Assembly (NCBI GenBank): GCA_034432855.1
Contig: DAOUBA010000111.1
Location: forward strand, 1 to 27,388
Reading direction: 5' to 3'
Source: DAOUBA01 sp034432855
GTDB lineage: Bacteria; Chloroflexota; Anaerolineae; B4-G1
DNA: 27,388 bases
This document shows positions 15,766 through 22,801 of the stretch, one piece after another. Under the pieces are notes generated by a model. The model saw only the letters and a list, made by a program, of their open reading frames with translations, made no database searches and was not told where the DNA came from. The position numbers and the translations under genes were made by a program. Within the stretch, counting starts at the first letter, position 1; each line of letters starts with the position of its first letter.

Positions 15766-15930
15766 ATGACTACTGCACAAGAGCGATTTGAAGAATTGAA
15801 AGATCGGCTTCGGCGGCGCAACTATCGCCTGACGCCGCAGCGTGTAGCGCTTCTTTGTCTCTTGGCAGAGAGCGAGGGACGCCCGAGCGGAGGAGGTGAT
15901 GTCTATAGGCACCAGACGCTCAAAACCTGA
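15766..15930 (+). pseudogene. Truncated Fur/PerR-family regulator (N-terminal fragment, 54 codons)
   Basis: The 54-codon frame starts MTTAQERFEELKDRLRRRNY and continues RLTPQRVALLCLLAESEGRPS, the N-terminal half of the Fur winged-helix domain. Complete members have about 140 residues with metal-binding His/Cys and a dimerisation domain, all absent here. After GRPS the frame reads GGGDVYRHQTLKT and stops. A one-base shift at this point restores the expected AEEV, after which the similarity still ends, so both a frameshift and a deletion seem likely. It sits between a Fur-like operator and the Dps-like gene, as a self-regulating Fur/PerR gene would. A short functional DNA-binding peptide is possible but less likely. 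Confidence 0.7.
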
Positions 15931-15982
15931 AAACGACGTTGCTTCAGTAAATCCACTAATCTAAAACAGAAAGGAAAAGACA

Positions 15983-16534
15983 ATGGCTAAAGTAGCACGC
16001 AAAATGGTGGAGAAGGCGGGCATTGACCTTGATCATCTGTTGGACCTGCTGGTCAAGAATGCTTCCGCCGAACTCACCACCTACTATTACTACACCATCC
16101 TGCGAGTCAACCTGATCGGGCTGGAAGGCGAGGGGATCAAAGAGATCGCCGAAGTGGCCCGGATCGAAGACCGCAATCACTTTGAGGCCCTGGTGCCCCG
16201 CATCTACGAGTTAGGGGGGGAATTGCCCAAGGATATGAAAGAGTTCCACGACGTATCCGCCTGCCCGCCTGCCTCTCTGCCCAAGGACCCGACCGACGTC
16301 AAGGCGATGCTGACCGTCCTGGTGAACGCGGAAAGGTGCGCGGTGCAGGGGTATACCGAAATCTGTAACCTGACCGCGGGCAAGGATCATCGCACCTACG
16401 ATCTGGCCCTGGCCATCCTCAACGAGGAAATCGAGCACGAGTCGTGGTTCTCCGAATTCCTGGGAGAGGGGCCTTCGGGGCACTTTATGCGCAGAGGGGA
16501 GACGTCACCCTTCGTGTCCAAGTTCCTCCGGTAG
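15983..16534 (+). CDS. Dps-like ferritin (DPSL/thioferritin type)
   Basis: The 183-residue protein is a ferritin-like four-helix protein of the Dps-like class, known from archaea and bacteria, which forms 12-subunit cages that oxidise and store iron using peroxide and so protect DNA. Candidate di-iron ligands are E30 (ASAELTTYYYY), E62 and H66 (RIEDRNHFEAL), E117, and E149/H152 (NEEIEHESW). The cysteine pair C119 and C128 (ERCAVQGYTEIC) next to the metal site marks the thioferritin subtype. Length is normal. The ribosome site AAAGGA lies eight bases before the ATG. It follows a Fur-box promoter and a broken Fur gene and ends at a strong terminator, which fits iron or peroxide control. Confidence 0.92.
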   Translation: MAKVARKMVEKAGIDLDHLLDLLVKNASAELTTYYYYTILRVNLIGLEGEGIKEIAEVARIEDRNHFEALVPRIYELGGELPKDMKEFHDVSACPPASLPKDPTDVKAMLTVLVNAERCAVQGYTEICNLTAGKDHRTYDLALAILNEEIEHESWFSEFLGEGPSGHFMRRGETSPFVSKFLR

Positions 16535-16580
16535 GGGGGACTGGGCGGCGATGGAGTCTCTCCAGTGTCCGCATGATAAC

Positions 16581-16619
16581 AGAGACCCGTCTTAGTGCAG
16601 GAGACGGGTCTCTGCTTTT
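16581..16619 (+). terminator. Rho-independent terminator of the Dps-like gene
   Basis: AGAGACCCGTCT (16581-16592) and AGACGGGTCTCT (16602-16613) form a perfect 12-bp stem with a 9-base loop. GCTTTTGACTTTT follows as a T-rich tail. It lies 47 bases after the Dps-like stop codon. Confidence 0.92.
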
Positions 16620-16646
16620 GACTTTTGCCCCTCCCGCGAGTACAAT
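16618..16646 (+). promoter_or_regulatory. Promoter of the PrsW-like/Uma2/S1C operon
   Basis: TTGACT (16618-16623) and TACAAT (16641-16646) are 17 bp apart, each one mismatch from consensus. The -35 box lies inside the T-rich tail of the preceding terminator. The start would be near 16653, about 33 bases before the ATG at 16686. Confidence 0.72.
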
Positions 16647-16685
16647 ATGTATGTGACGCTAGTCCCCAGGAGAAAGGAGCACGCT

Positions 16686-17633
16686 ATGAGTGAAATCTTA
16701 TGTTGTATCTGCCACCAGCCCGCCGGGCCGGAGGCCAAACGGTTAGGCGGCCGTGTGTACTGTGAGCGCCACTACGTCAAAGTGATGCAAGATCGGCGCA
16801 GCGTATGGAGCGCGGGACTGGCCCACATCATCGGACAGGTGCTCTTCGTGCTCGTCGTCTTCGGGCTGGTTGCCCTCATCAGGCCGGTGCTGAGCGGATG
16901 GACGCTGGTGGCCGTGGGGCTCGTTCTGGCGCTCGTCCCGGCCATCCTGTGGCTGGCCTTCTTCTACCGGCAGGATCGGCTGGAAGCGGAGCCGAAGGGC
17001 TTTGTCATCGGCGTCTTTCTGCTGGGGGCACTGCTGGCGCAGGGAATCGGCATCCCGCTGGTGGAGAGCGTCTATGAAACGCCACGCTGGCTGCCGCTCG
17101 ACGTCTGGAGCGACCTGCTGGGCTCCATCCTCGTCATCGGCTTTGTGCAGGAGGCGCTCAAGTATGCCGCCGTGCGCTATTCGGTCTACCCGTCGGCCGA
17201 ATTCGACGAGCGCGTGGACGGCGTCGTCTACGGCACCGCTGCCGGGCTGGGTTACGCGACCATGCTCAACGTCCACTACGTCGTCGTCAGCGGCGGGGTA
17301 GATTTGCAGGTCGGCGTCATCCGCATCGCCATCACCGCGCTGGCGCAGGCCAGTTTCGCCGGCCTCACCGGTTACTTCCTGGGGCGCGCCAGGTTCGAGG
17401 ACGAGCCGGTGTGGTGGCTGCCGGGCGGCCTGGCGCTGGCCGCCGTGCTCAACGGCCTGTTCAATTTCCTGAGCGGCGAACTGACCACCACCGGTCTCAG
17501 TCTTTCCGGCGGCGGCTTCAATCCCTGGCCGGGGCTGATCCTGGCCGCCATTGTTGCCGCAGCGACCTTTACCGCGCTCAACTTCCTGATCCGCCGCGCC
17601 AACCGGCTCACGCTGGCGCAGGCCGAGAGTTGA
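16686..17633 (+). CDS. PrsW-like multi-pass membrane protein with LIM-like zinc finger, catalytic residues replaced
   Basis: The 315-residue protein starts with a small zinc-finger-like module (C6/C7-x-C9 and C26-x2-H29) followed by about eight membrane segments. Residues 152-235 align by eye with the PrsW intramembrane metalloprotease family, which cleaves anti-sigma factors: SVYPSAEFDERVDGVVYG and TGYFLGRARF are plainly conserved. The usual catalytic residues are not. EExxK reads Q155-E156-x2-K159, the LEN motif reads LN with Leu194, the CHA histidine is Gln221, and the later LLHG histidine is Asn256. It may be an inactive pseudoprotease that binds but does not cut. The ATG at 16686 has GGAG eight bases upstream, which favours it over 16647. 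Ten bases separate it from the Uma2 gene. Confidence 0.8.
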   Translation: MSEILCCICHQPAGPEAKRLGGRVYCERHYVKVMQDRRSVWSAGLAHIIGQVLFVLVVFGLVALIRPVLSGWTLVAVGLVLALVPAILWLAFFYRQDRLEAEPKGFVIGVFLLGALLAQGIGIPLVESVYETPRWLPLDVWSDLLGSILVIGFVQEALKYAAVRYSVYPSAEFDERVDGVVYGTAAGLGYATMLNVHYVVVSGGVDLQVGVIRIAITALAQASFAGLTGYFLGRARFEDEPVWWLPGGLALAAVLNGLFNFLSGELTTTGLSLSGGGFNPWPGLILAAIVAAATFTALNFLIRRANRLTLAQAES

Positions 17634-17643
17634 GGATTCCCCG

Positions 17644-18375
17644 ATGACACAAGTCAGAGAAGTTGCCGCAGCCGAATATGAAATGCAGCCACGCATGGTC
17701 TTCAGACCCCCCGTGTACTACCCCGAATCGGATGGGAAACCCATGGCCGAGACCGATACGCACATCAAACTCCTGATCTACCTGCACGAGGCGTTGGCGG
17801 ATCGCTTCCGTGATGTTCCCGATGTCTACGTAGCCGGCAATCTCTTCGTCTATTATCAAGAGGGCGATCCCACCAAAGTGGTTGCACCGGACATCTTTGT
17901 CGTCAAGGGCGTGCCCAAGCGCGACCGCCGCATCTATCAGGTGTGGAAGGAAGGTAAAGGGCCGGACGTGGTCATCGAACTGACTTCGCGGAGTACCAGA
18001 GAAGAAGACCTGGGGTTGAAGAAGGGTGTCTATGAAGTGCTGGGGGTGAAGGAGTACTTTATCTTCGATCCCCTGGAGGAACATCTGCAACCGCGCCTGG
18101 TGGGTTTCCGACTGGCCGAGTGGGGGTATCGGCGTATCGAGGAGGAGCCGTTGGTGAGCCGGGTGCTGGGGCTAGAGTTGCGGGTGGAAGGGGATTTCCT
18201 GCGGCTGGTGGACCCGATTACCGGAGAGAAACTATTGACGCCGCTGGAAGCGCAGGAGGCCCGCCGTGCCGAGGCCCACGCTCGCCTCCAGGCCGAAGCC
18301 GAGGTCGAGCGACTGCGGGCCGAGTTGGCTCGCCTGCGCGCGGCCACAGATGAGACAAAGGAGGAAGCACAATGA
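17644..18375 (+). CDS. Uma2 family nuclease-like protein (DUF820)
   Basis: The 243-residue protein has the PD-(D/E)XK-type fold of the Uma2 family, abundant in Cyanobacteria and Chloroflexota and poorly understood. Candidate active-site residues are E36 (AETDTHIKLL), D83 in VAPDIFVV and E112 in VIELTSRSTREED, with the usual YxxLGVKEYFIFDP segment at 130-143. The C-terminal tail (about 205-243) is charged and Ala/Glu/Arg-rich and probably forms a coiled coil. It is the second gene of a four-gene operon: 10 bp after the PrsW-like gene, and overlapping the next gene by 4 bases (ATGA). No DNA target can be inferred. Confidence 0.9.
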   Translation: MTQVREVAAAEYEMQPRMVFRPPVYYPESDGKPMAETDTHIKLLIYLHEALADRFRDVPDVYVAGNLFVYYQEGDPTKVVAPDIFVVKGVPKRDRRIYQVWKEGKGPDVVIELTSRSTREEDLGLKKGVYEVLGVKEYFIFDPLEEHLQPRLVGFRLAEWGYRRIEEEPLVSRVLGLELRVEGDFLRLVDPITGEKLLTPLEAQEARRAEAHARLQAEAEVERLRAELARLRAATDETKEEAQ

Positions 18376-18944
18376 GTGTGACCCCAACGATCCAACGCCG
18401 TGCCCGTTGGGCCGATCTGGCCGTCGTCGTTCTCGTGGCCGTGGCTCTCATTGGAGGCTGGCTCCTGCGCGAGGCCGTCCTATCGCGCGCCACGCCCTTT
18501 GCTGCTGACGACCTCTCCGGTCGCTACCCGGCGGGTTGGACGAAGGAGACCGGTGACGATCCCTTGCTGCGCGTGCGCGACCCGCGCGGCGGGGAGACCG
18601 GCGCCCTCCTCGAACTGCGCACGCGGGCGCTCGCCGCCGAGGCTGATCCTCTCCTTGTGCTCGACGTGCTGACGCTGGAGCGAGCCGGCCGAGAGAGCGC
18701 CTATCAGACCCTCAGCACCGATCAGGTCGCGGTCGGCGGCAAGGCCGCCACCAGCCGCACCTTCACCTACGTCGCGGTGAACCGCAATCCCTATCTGGAG
18801 CGGCTGCCGGTGGTGATGAAGGGTGTGGACCTGGTACTGAAAGACGATGGACGCGCCGTCATCGTCACCTTCGTGGATAGCGCCGACGATTTCGACGCCG
18901 GTTATCGCTATTTCCTTGCCTTCGTCGAGTCCCTGGAACTCTGA
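18372..18944 (+). CDS. Membrane-anchored protein of unknown function
   Basis: The 190-residue protein has one N-terminal membrane segment at about 14-33 (ADLAVVVLVAVALIGGWLL) without a lipobox. A soluble domain of about 155 residues follows, with GRYPAGWTKE near 49-58, suggesting a PsbP/Mog1-like alpha-beta sandwich on the outer face of the membrane. No catalytic motif is visible. It overlaps the Uma2 gene by 4 bases and ends 9 bp before the S1C protease gene, so it is probably made together with that exported protease. The fold assignment is a guess from the opening pattern; the membrane anchor is clear. Confidence 0.75.
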   Translation: MSVTPTIQRRARWADLAVVVLVAVALIGGWLLREAVLSRATPFAADDLSGRYPAGWTKETGDDPLLRVRDPRGGETGALLELRTRALAAEADPLLVLDVLTLERAGRESAYQTLSTDQVAVGGKAATSRTFTYVAVNRNPYLERLPVVMKGVDLVLKDDGRAVIVTFVDSADDFDAGYRYFLAFVESLEL

Positions 18945-18953
18945 GGTGGCACT

Positions 18954-21245
18954 ATGAGAAACGTCAAGCGATTCCTGATCATTGGCGTCGCCTTTCTGGC
19001 GATGCTCAGTTGCCAGCCGTTCGGCCCCAAGGTCTTACCCACCGTCACACCGCTCCCGCCGACGGCGACGCCGCGCGCCGGCGAAGTGCCCACGCCACAG
19101 CCCATTTCCCAGCCGCCGACGCAACAGATACGGCAGAACCTGCTGCGCGCGACCGTGCAGATCATTGCGATACAGGACGACGAACCGATCTGGAGTGGCT
19201 CCGGCACCATCATCTCCCCCGATGGGCTGATCCTCACCAACGCGCACGTCGTCTCCGATCCCGACCCCGACTATCGGCCCGATGCCATCGCCGTTGCCCT
19301 CACCGTGCGCTCCGACCAGCCACCGGAGTTGACCTACCTGGCCGAAGTCAAGGCCATTGACCCCAAACTCGACCTGGCGGTGATTCAAATTGTCACCGAC
19401 TTGAACGGACAACGGGTGGACACCAGCAGATTGAGTCTGACCTCCGTGCCCCTGGGCGACTCGGACCTGCTCGAACTGGGCGACGTGCTCGACATCCTGG
19501 GCTACCCCGGCATTGGCGGCGAGACGATCACCTTCACCGAGGGGGTGGTGAGCGGTTTTACACGCGAGCGCGGCGTGGAGGGCCGTGCCTACATCAAGAC
19601 CGACGCGACCATCGCCGGCGGTAACAGCGGCGGCCTGGCGGCGAACCAGCAGGGCGAGATCATTGGCGTCCCCACCCAGGTCGGTTACGGCGGGGCCGAA
19701 CGCTTTGCCGACTGCCGCTACCTTGCCGATACCAACGGCGACGGTATAATTGACGAGAACGACAACTGCATCCCCGTAGGCGGGTTCATCAACGCCCTGC
19801 GCCCGATCAACCTCGCCAAGCCGTTGATCGAGATGGCCCGCCTGGGGATCGCGCCCAAAAAGCCCCAGGAGCCCACAACGCCTTCTGGCGAAGCACGCTT
19901 CTCCAACCTGGTTTTCTCGCCCGATGTGACCGAGAACGACCAGCCCACCCAGATCGTCACCCAACTGCCGTCCGGCGCCACCAGCCTCTACGCCTTCTGG
20001 GACTATGACGGGATGGCCGATGGAATGACCTGGTCGGCCCGCTGGTATCGGGATGGCTCGCTGCTGCGGGATGTGAGTTGGGTTGACGATGTATGGCAGG
20101 GCGGCGAGCGGGGCAACTGGTGGGTCGGCATCACCAACGAGTCCGGCCTGAGCGATGGCGAGTATCGCATCGAACTCTACGCCGGCGACGAGATGCTGCT
20201 CGAAGGCATGATTCCCGTCGGCGGCGCAGTCAGCGGCCCCACCATCACCAACCTGATCTTCTCCGACGGCGTCACCGCCGACGACCGGCCCACCAACCCC
20301 ACCTATCTGCTTCCGTCCGGCATCCGTCGGGTGTACGCCTTCTTCGACTACGACGGCATGGAGGATGGCTGGGTCTGGAGCCGCACCTGGACCTATGAGG
20401 GCGAAGAGATCGCCTCCGGTTCCGAAACGTGGGAAGGCGGCGCGAGTGGCTCCTGGTGGGTGGGCATCGAGGCCGATGAGCCGCTCGACCCCGGGGCCTA
20501 TCGGCTCGAGATCTTTGTCGAAGGCGCGCTGGCAGCGGCTGCCAACTTTACCGTCGCCGGTGCGGAAGGCCAGCAGGCCTTCGGGCCGATTACCTTTGCC
20601 GCTGGCGTGGACGCGCGCGGCAATCCGGTCAACCCCGCCACCTCCTTCCCCGCGGGCCTGAAGGAACTGCACTTTTTCTGCGACTACACCGGGATGCAGG
20701 ACGGGCTGAACCTCGACGAGAAGTGGCTCCTCGACGGCGAGGAGTTGGTCACCTTCAACGTGGTCTGGGAGTGGGGGGAGAGCGGCACATACCACGATTA
20801 TATCTACCGTTCTACCGGCGCTCCGTTGCCCGACGGCGCCTACACGCTGGAACTGTATCTGGAAGGGCAACTGGTGCAGCGGGGTTCTGCGACGATCGGC
20901 GCCGGCGCGGGCAGGCCAACCCCCACGCCGCCACCGACCGAGGGGCTGTACATCGTGGGCACCATCCGCGACGCCGACACCGGGCGGGGCATCCCTGGTG
21001 CCATCTTTATCGTGCTCAAACCTGGCATTCGGGCGAACGCCTGGGACGGCAATGAGGACGATATTTACACCTGGGCCGAGGCCGACAGGAACGGTTACTT
21101 TGAACTGCCGTTGCCGTTGGAGCGCAACAAGGCGTACAGCATGATCGCCTGGGCCGAGGGCTACACTGCCACCACCGGCGACGACATCCTGATAAGCGAC
21201 GAGCCCTCGCCTTATGAACTCGAGATCACGCTGCAACGGAAGTAG
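18954..21245 (+). CDS. S1C (HtrA/Deg-like) trypsin-like protease lipoprotein with three repeated beta modules
   Basis: The 763-residue exported protein starts with a lipoprotein signal (LAMLSC, lipid anchor Cys20) and a Pro/Thr-rich linker to about residue 55. The trypsin-like protease domain (about 60-300) has a complete triad: His98 (TNAHVV), Asp140 (KLDLAVI) and Ser225 (GGNSGG). No PDZ domain is present. An insertion with DTNGDGIIDENDNC (259-272) looks like a calcium-binding loop, framed by Cys254 and Cys272. Three homologous modules follow at about 316-424, 430-536 and 543-650, each with a FDYDGM-like motif, a WWVGI-like motif and an ending like DGEYRIELY. A carboxypeptidase-regulatory-like domain (665-763) closes the protein. 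It is the last gene of the operon. Confidence 0.9.
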   Translation: MRNVKRFLIIGVAFLAMLSCQPFGPKVLPTVTPLPPTATPRAGEVPTPQPISQPPTQQIRQNLLRATVQIIAIQDDEPIWSGSGTIISPDGLILTNAHVVSDPDPDYRPDAIAVALTVRSDQPPELTYLAEVKAIDPKLDLAVIQIVTDLNGQRVDTSRLSLTSVPLGDSDLLELGDVLDILGYPGIGGETITFTEGVVSGFTRERGVEGRAYIKTDATIAGGNSGGLAANQQGEIIGVPTQVGYGGAERFADCRYLADTNGDGIIDENDNCIPVGGFINALRPINLAKPLIEMARLGIAPKKPQEPTTPSGEARFSNLVFSPDVTENDQPTQIVTQLPSGATSLYAFWDYDGMADGMTWSARWYRDGSLLRDVSWVDDVWQGGERGNWWVGITNESGLSDGEYRIELYAGDEMLLEGMIPVGGAVSGPTITNLIFSDGVTADDRPTNPTYLLPSGIRRVYAFFDYDGMEDGWVWSRTWTYEGEEIASGSETWEGGASGSWWVGIEADEPLDPGAYRLEIFVEGALAAAANFTVAGAEGQQAFGPITFAAGVDARGNPVNPATSFPAGLKELHFFCDYTGMQDGLNLDEKWLLDGEELVTFNVVWEWGESGTYHDYIYRSTGAPLPDGAYTLELYLEGQLVQRGSATIGAGAGRPTPTPPPTEGLYIVGTIRDADTGRGIPGAIFIVLKPGIRANAWDGNEDDIYTWAEADRNGYFELPLPLERNKAYSMIAWAEGYTATTGDDILISDEPSPYELEITLQRK

Positions 21246-21446
21246 GGGCTTCTGGCCTGCCTCATGCGAGGCGTGGAGCAGGCAGTCGAGATCCGCAAGA
21301 CGGTGGATCTTCCGTTTCCGGCCGACCTGCTGGTTCGCACGCCTCGGCAAATCACCGAACGTCTGGCGTTGGGAGATGTCTTCTTGCGCGAGGTTATCAC
21401 CAGAGGCATGGTGCTCTATGAGACCAGTGACACGGGAGTGGACTGA
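21246..21446 (+). pseudogene. C-terminal fragment of an MNT-type nucleotidyltransferase antitoxin
   Basis: The frame opens directly after the S1C stop codon and reads VDLPFPADLLVRTPRQITER and then GDVFLREVITRGMVLYE. This is the usual C-terminal half of minimal nucleotidyltransferases. The catalytic N-terminal half with the GSxxxG and Asp-Asp motifs is missing. The first ATG is at 21264, but no ribosome site supports it. The break coincides with the end of the protease gene, so a deletion probably joined the two. It overlaps the HEPN-like remnant by 20 bases, as in intact MNT/HEPN pairs. Confidence 0.65.
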
Positions 21447-21516
21447 AAAGGCGGAAGGCGACTACCGAGATCGACGTCAGAGACACCTTCTACCGTGGTT
21501 TTGTGCCGAGAACTAA
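21427..21516 (+). pseudogene. Degraded HEPN-domain toxin remnant
   Basis: From a GTG the frame reads TREWTEKAEGDYR and then diverges, ending FCAEN before a stop. Complete HEPN toxins begin in the same way and continue with a FHAQQCAEKYLKALL-like helix. The same frame past the stop reads PLRRLEREHAPGPPP, which still resembles the next HEPN segment to about 21575, so decay by indels and stops is likely. The rest of 21517-21611 holds only the ribosome site of the next gene. Confidence 0.5.
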
Positions 21517-21611
21517 CCCCTCCGCAGGTTGGAGCGCGAGCATGCGCCCGGACCGCCACCTGTCGGAGAGTGATTTGAGCCGGTGTTGCTGCTCATTGCG
21601 AGGAGTGCGCC

Positions 21612-22256
21612 ATGGAAGAGAAACCGAGTGCGGCAATCGAAGAAGATGAATTGCCGGAGTTGCCGTCAAAGATTCCTCCACCAGTCCAGAGAAGTGCAAT
21701 GGGTTTTGTACCTGGAGTCCCCATAGGGCTTGCTGCGCTGCTGGCAAATGCCACCCGTGACAAGCGAACCTACGCCCAGAAACTGGAGGAGGCGCAAGGG
21801 GATGACGTGTTCAAGTATCTGCTGCTGATGAATGCCTCCGCGCTTGAGCAATACGTTACTCAGACGCGCCTGCAAGCGGAGCAGAGTTTTCGCCTTAGCC
21901 GGGTCGTCGCTATTGTGGGCTTTGTACTGCTTGCGATCAGCATCGGCCTGGGAGTTTATACCAACCTATCAGGTGGAGACACCCTGGATGCCGCCTATTT
22001 GTCCGGCATCGCAGGTGTGCTGACCGAGTTCATATCCGGGGTGTTCTTCTATCTCTACAACAAGACTCTCCAGCAATTGAACCTGTTTCATAATCGGATG
22101 CTGTCCGCCCAACACATCGCCACGGCTTTCCTGGCCAATAGCCGCGTTGCAGACGTAGCCAAGCGCGACGACGGCAAGGTAGAACTTGCCAAGGCGCTCA
22201 TATCCGCTGCGGTTTCACGGATTCAGGAACCCGCCACGCCACTCCCAGAGGGGTAA
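21612..22256 (+). CDS. Two-TM protein resembling TRADD-N-associated membrane domain
   Basis: The 214-residue protein has a Pro/Glu-rich N-terminus, a helical segment (about 52-95, KRTYAQKLEEAQ and ALEQYVTQTRLQAEQSFRLS), two membrane segments (about 98-117 and 128-148) and a C-terminal helical tail of about 65 residues. The pattern QSFRLSRVVAIVGF followed by AGVLTEFISGVFFYLYNKT matches my memory of the cyanobacterial TRADD-N-associated two-TM domain, which is found in predicted conflict or signalling systems. This is recognition by eye. No partner with a death-like or NTPase domain is adjacent. The ATG has GAGGAG seven bases upstream. Confidence 0.65.
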   Translation: MEEKPSAAIEEDELPELPSKIPPPVQRSAMGFVPGVPIGLAALLANATRDKRTYAQKLEEAQGDDVFKYLLLMNASALEQYVTQTRLQAEQSFRLSRVVAIVGFVLLAISIGLGVYTNLSGGDTLDAAYLSGIAGVLTEFISGVFFYLYNKTLQQLNLFHNRMLSAQHIATAFLANSRVADVAKRDDGKVELAKALISAAVSRIQEPATPLPEG

Positions 22257-22360
22257 CGGATGGCCTGCGATCAAGAAACCAGGGGTAGCGATCGCTTCGC
22301 TTCCCAACTATCATGGGTGTGCTTTCTCACTCGTGGACACAGCCTGCGGTCGGAGGGTGA

Positions 22361-22801
22361 ATGGAGGGCTCGACGCTGAAAATACGTGATACGGAGCACG
22401 TGCTGGACGAAGTACTCCTGCGCTACAAAGCGGGCAAGGCAGGTGACAGGGACTGTGTGACGTTCGATCTGTTCGCCGACGATCAGGGTGCAACGAGAGC
22501 GGGCTTTATCATTGATGGTATGACGGTGGTGGGCAAGGCGAGTCTGGAAGCACTTGCCGGCGTGACGTTCGAGATAGATGCTGAAAGCGAAGATGAACTG
22601 AACGACCTGAGCGGGTGCACGATCTACGAGCCCGGCCGTCCCCTGCAACTTGCCCACCTCAAGGTCGTCTTTGGCTCTCTCCAGGGCGATTCGCTGGACG
22701 TTCACCTCGAGGCATCCTGCTTCGGCCCGAACTTTCAGACCGGTACCCTGGAGCAGGACATACCGGTTGTGGGCAACCTTGTCGCCAGGGTCGAGAGTTG
22801 A
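22361..22801 (+). CDS. Hypothetical protein, 146 residues
   Basis: I do not recognise this protein. It has no signal peptide or membrane segment, is acidic, and seems to be mostly beta strand with several alternating hydrophobic stretches (FIIDGMTVVGKASLEAL, LAHLKVVFGSL). It has three cysteines, in DRDCVTF, SGCTIYEP and ASCFGP. The ATG at 22361 has GGAGG four bases upstream. Its stop codon directly touches the GTG of the ECF sigma gene, so the two are co-translated and it may act in the same pathway. Bases 22257-22360 contain a weak hairpin but no other gene. Confidence 0.72.
   Translation: MEGSTLKIRDTEHVLDEVLLRYKAGKAGDRDCVTFDLFADDQGATRAGFIIDGMTVVGKASLEALAGVTFEIDAESEDELNDLSGCTIYEPGRPLQLAHLKVVFGSLQGDSLDVHLEASCFGPNFQTGTLEQDIPVVGNLVARVES

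Noticed and set aside
19035..21350. Very long open frame (771 codons) antisense to the S1C protease gene
   Set aside because: It is the mirror of a GC-rich gene with clear domains on the plus strand; its translation has no recognisable motifs and no ribosome site.
22283..22305. Hairpin GGGTAGCG/CGCTTCCC after the two-TM protein gene as terminator
   Set aside because: The stem has a T-T mismatch and no T-run follows; too weak to call.
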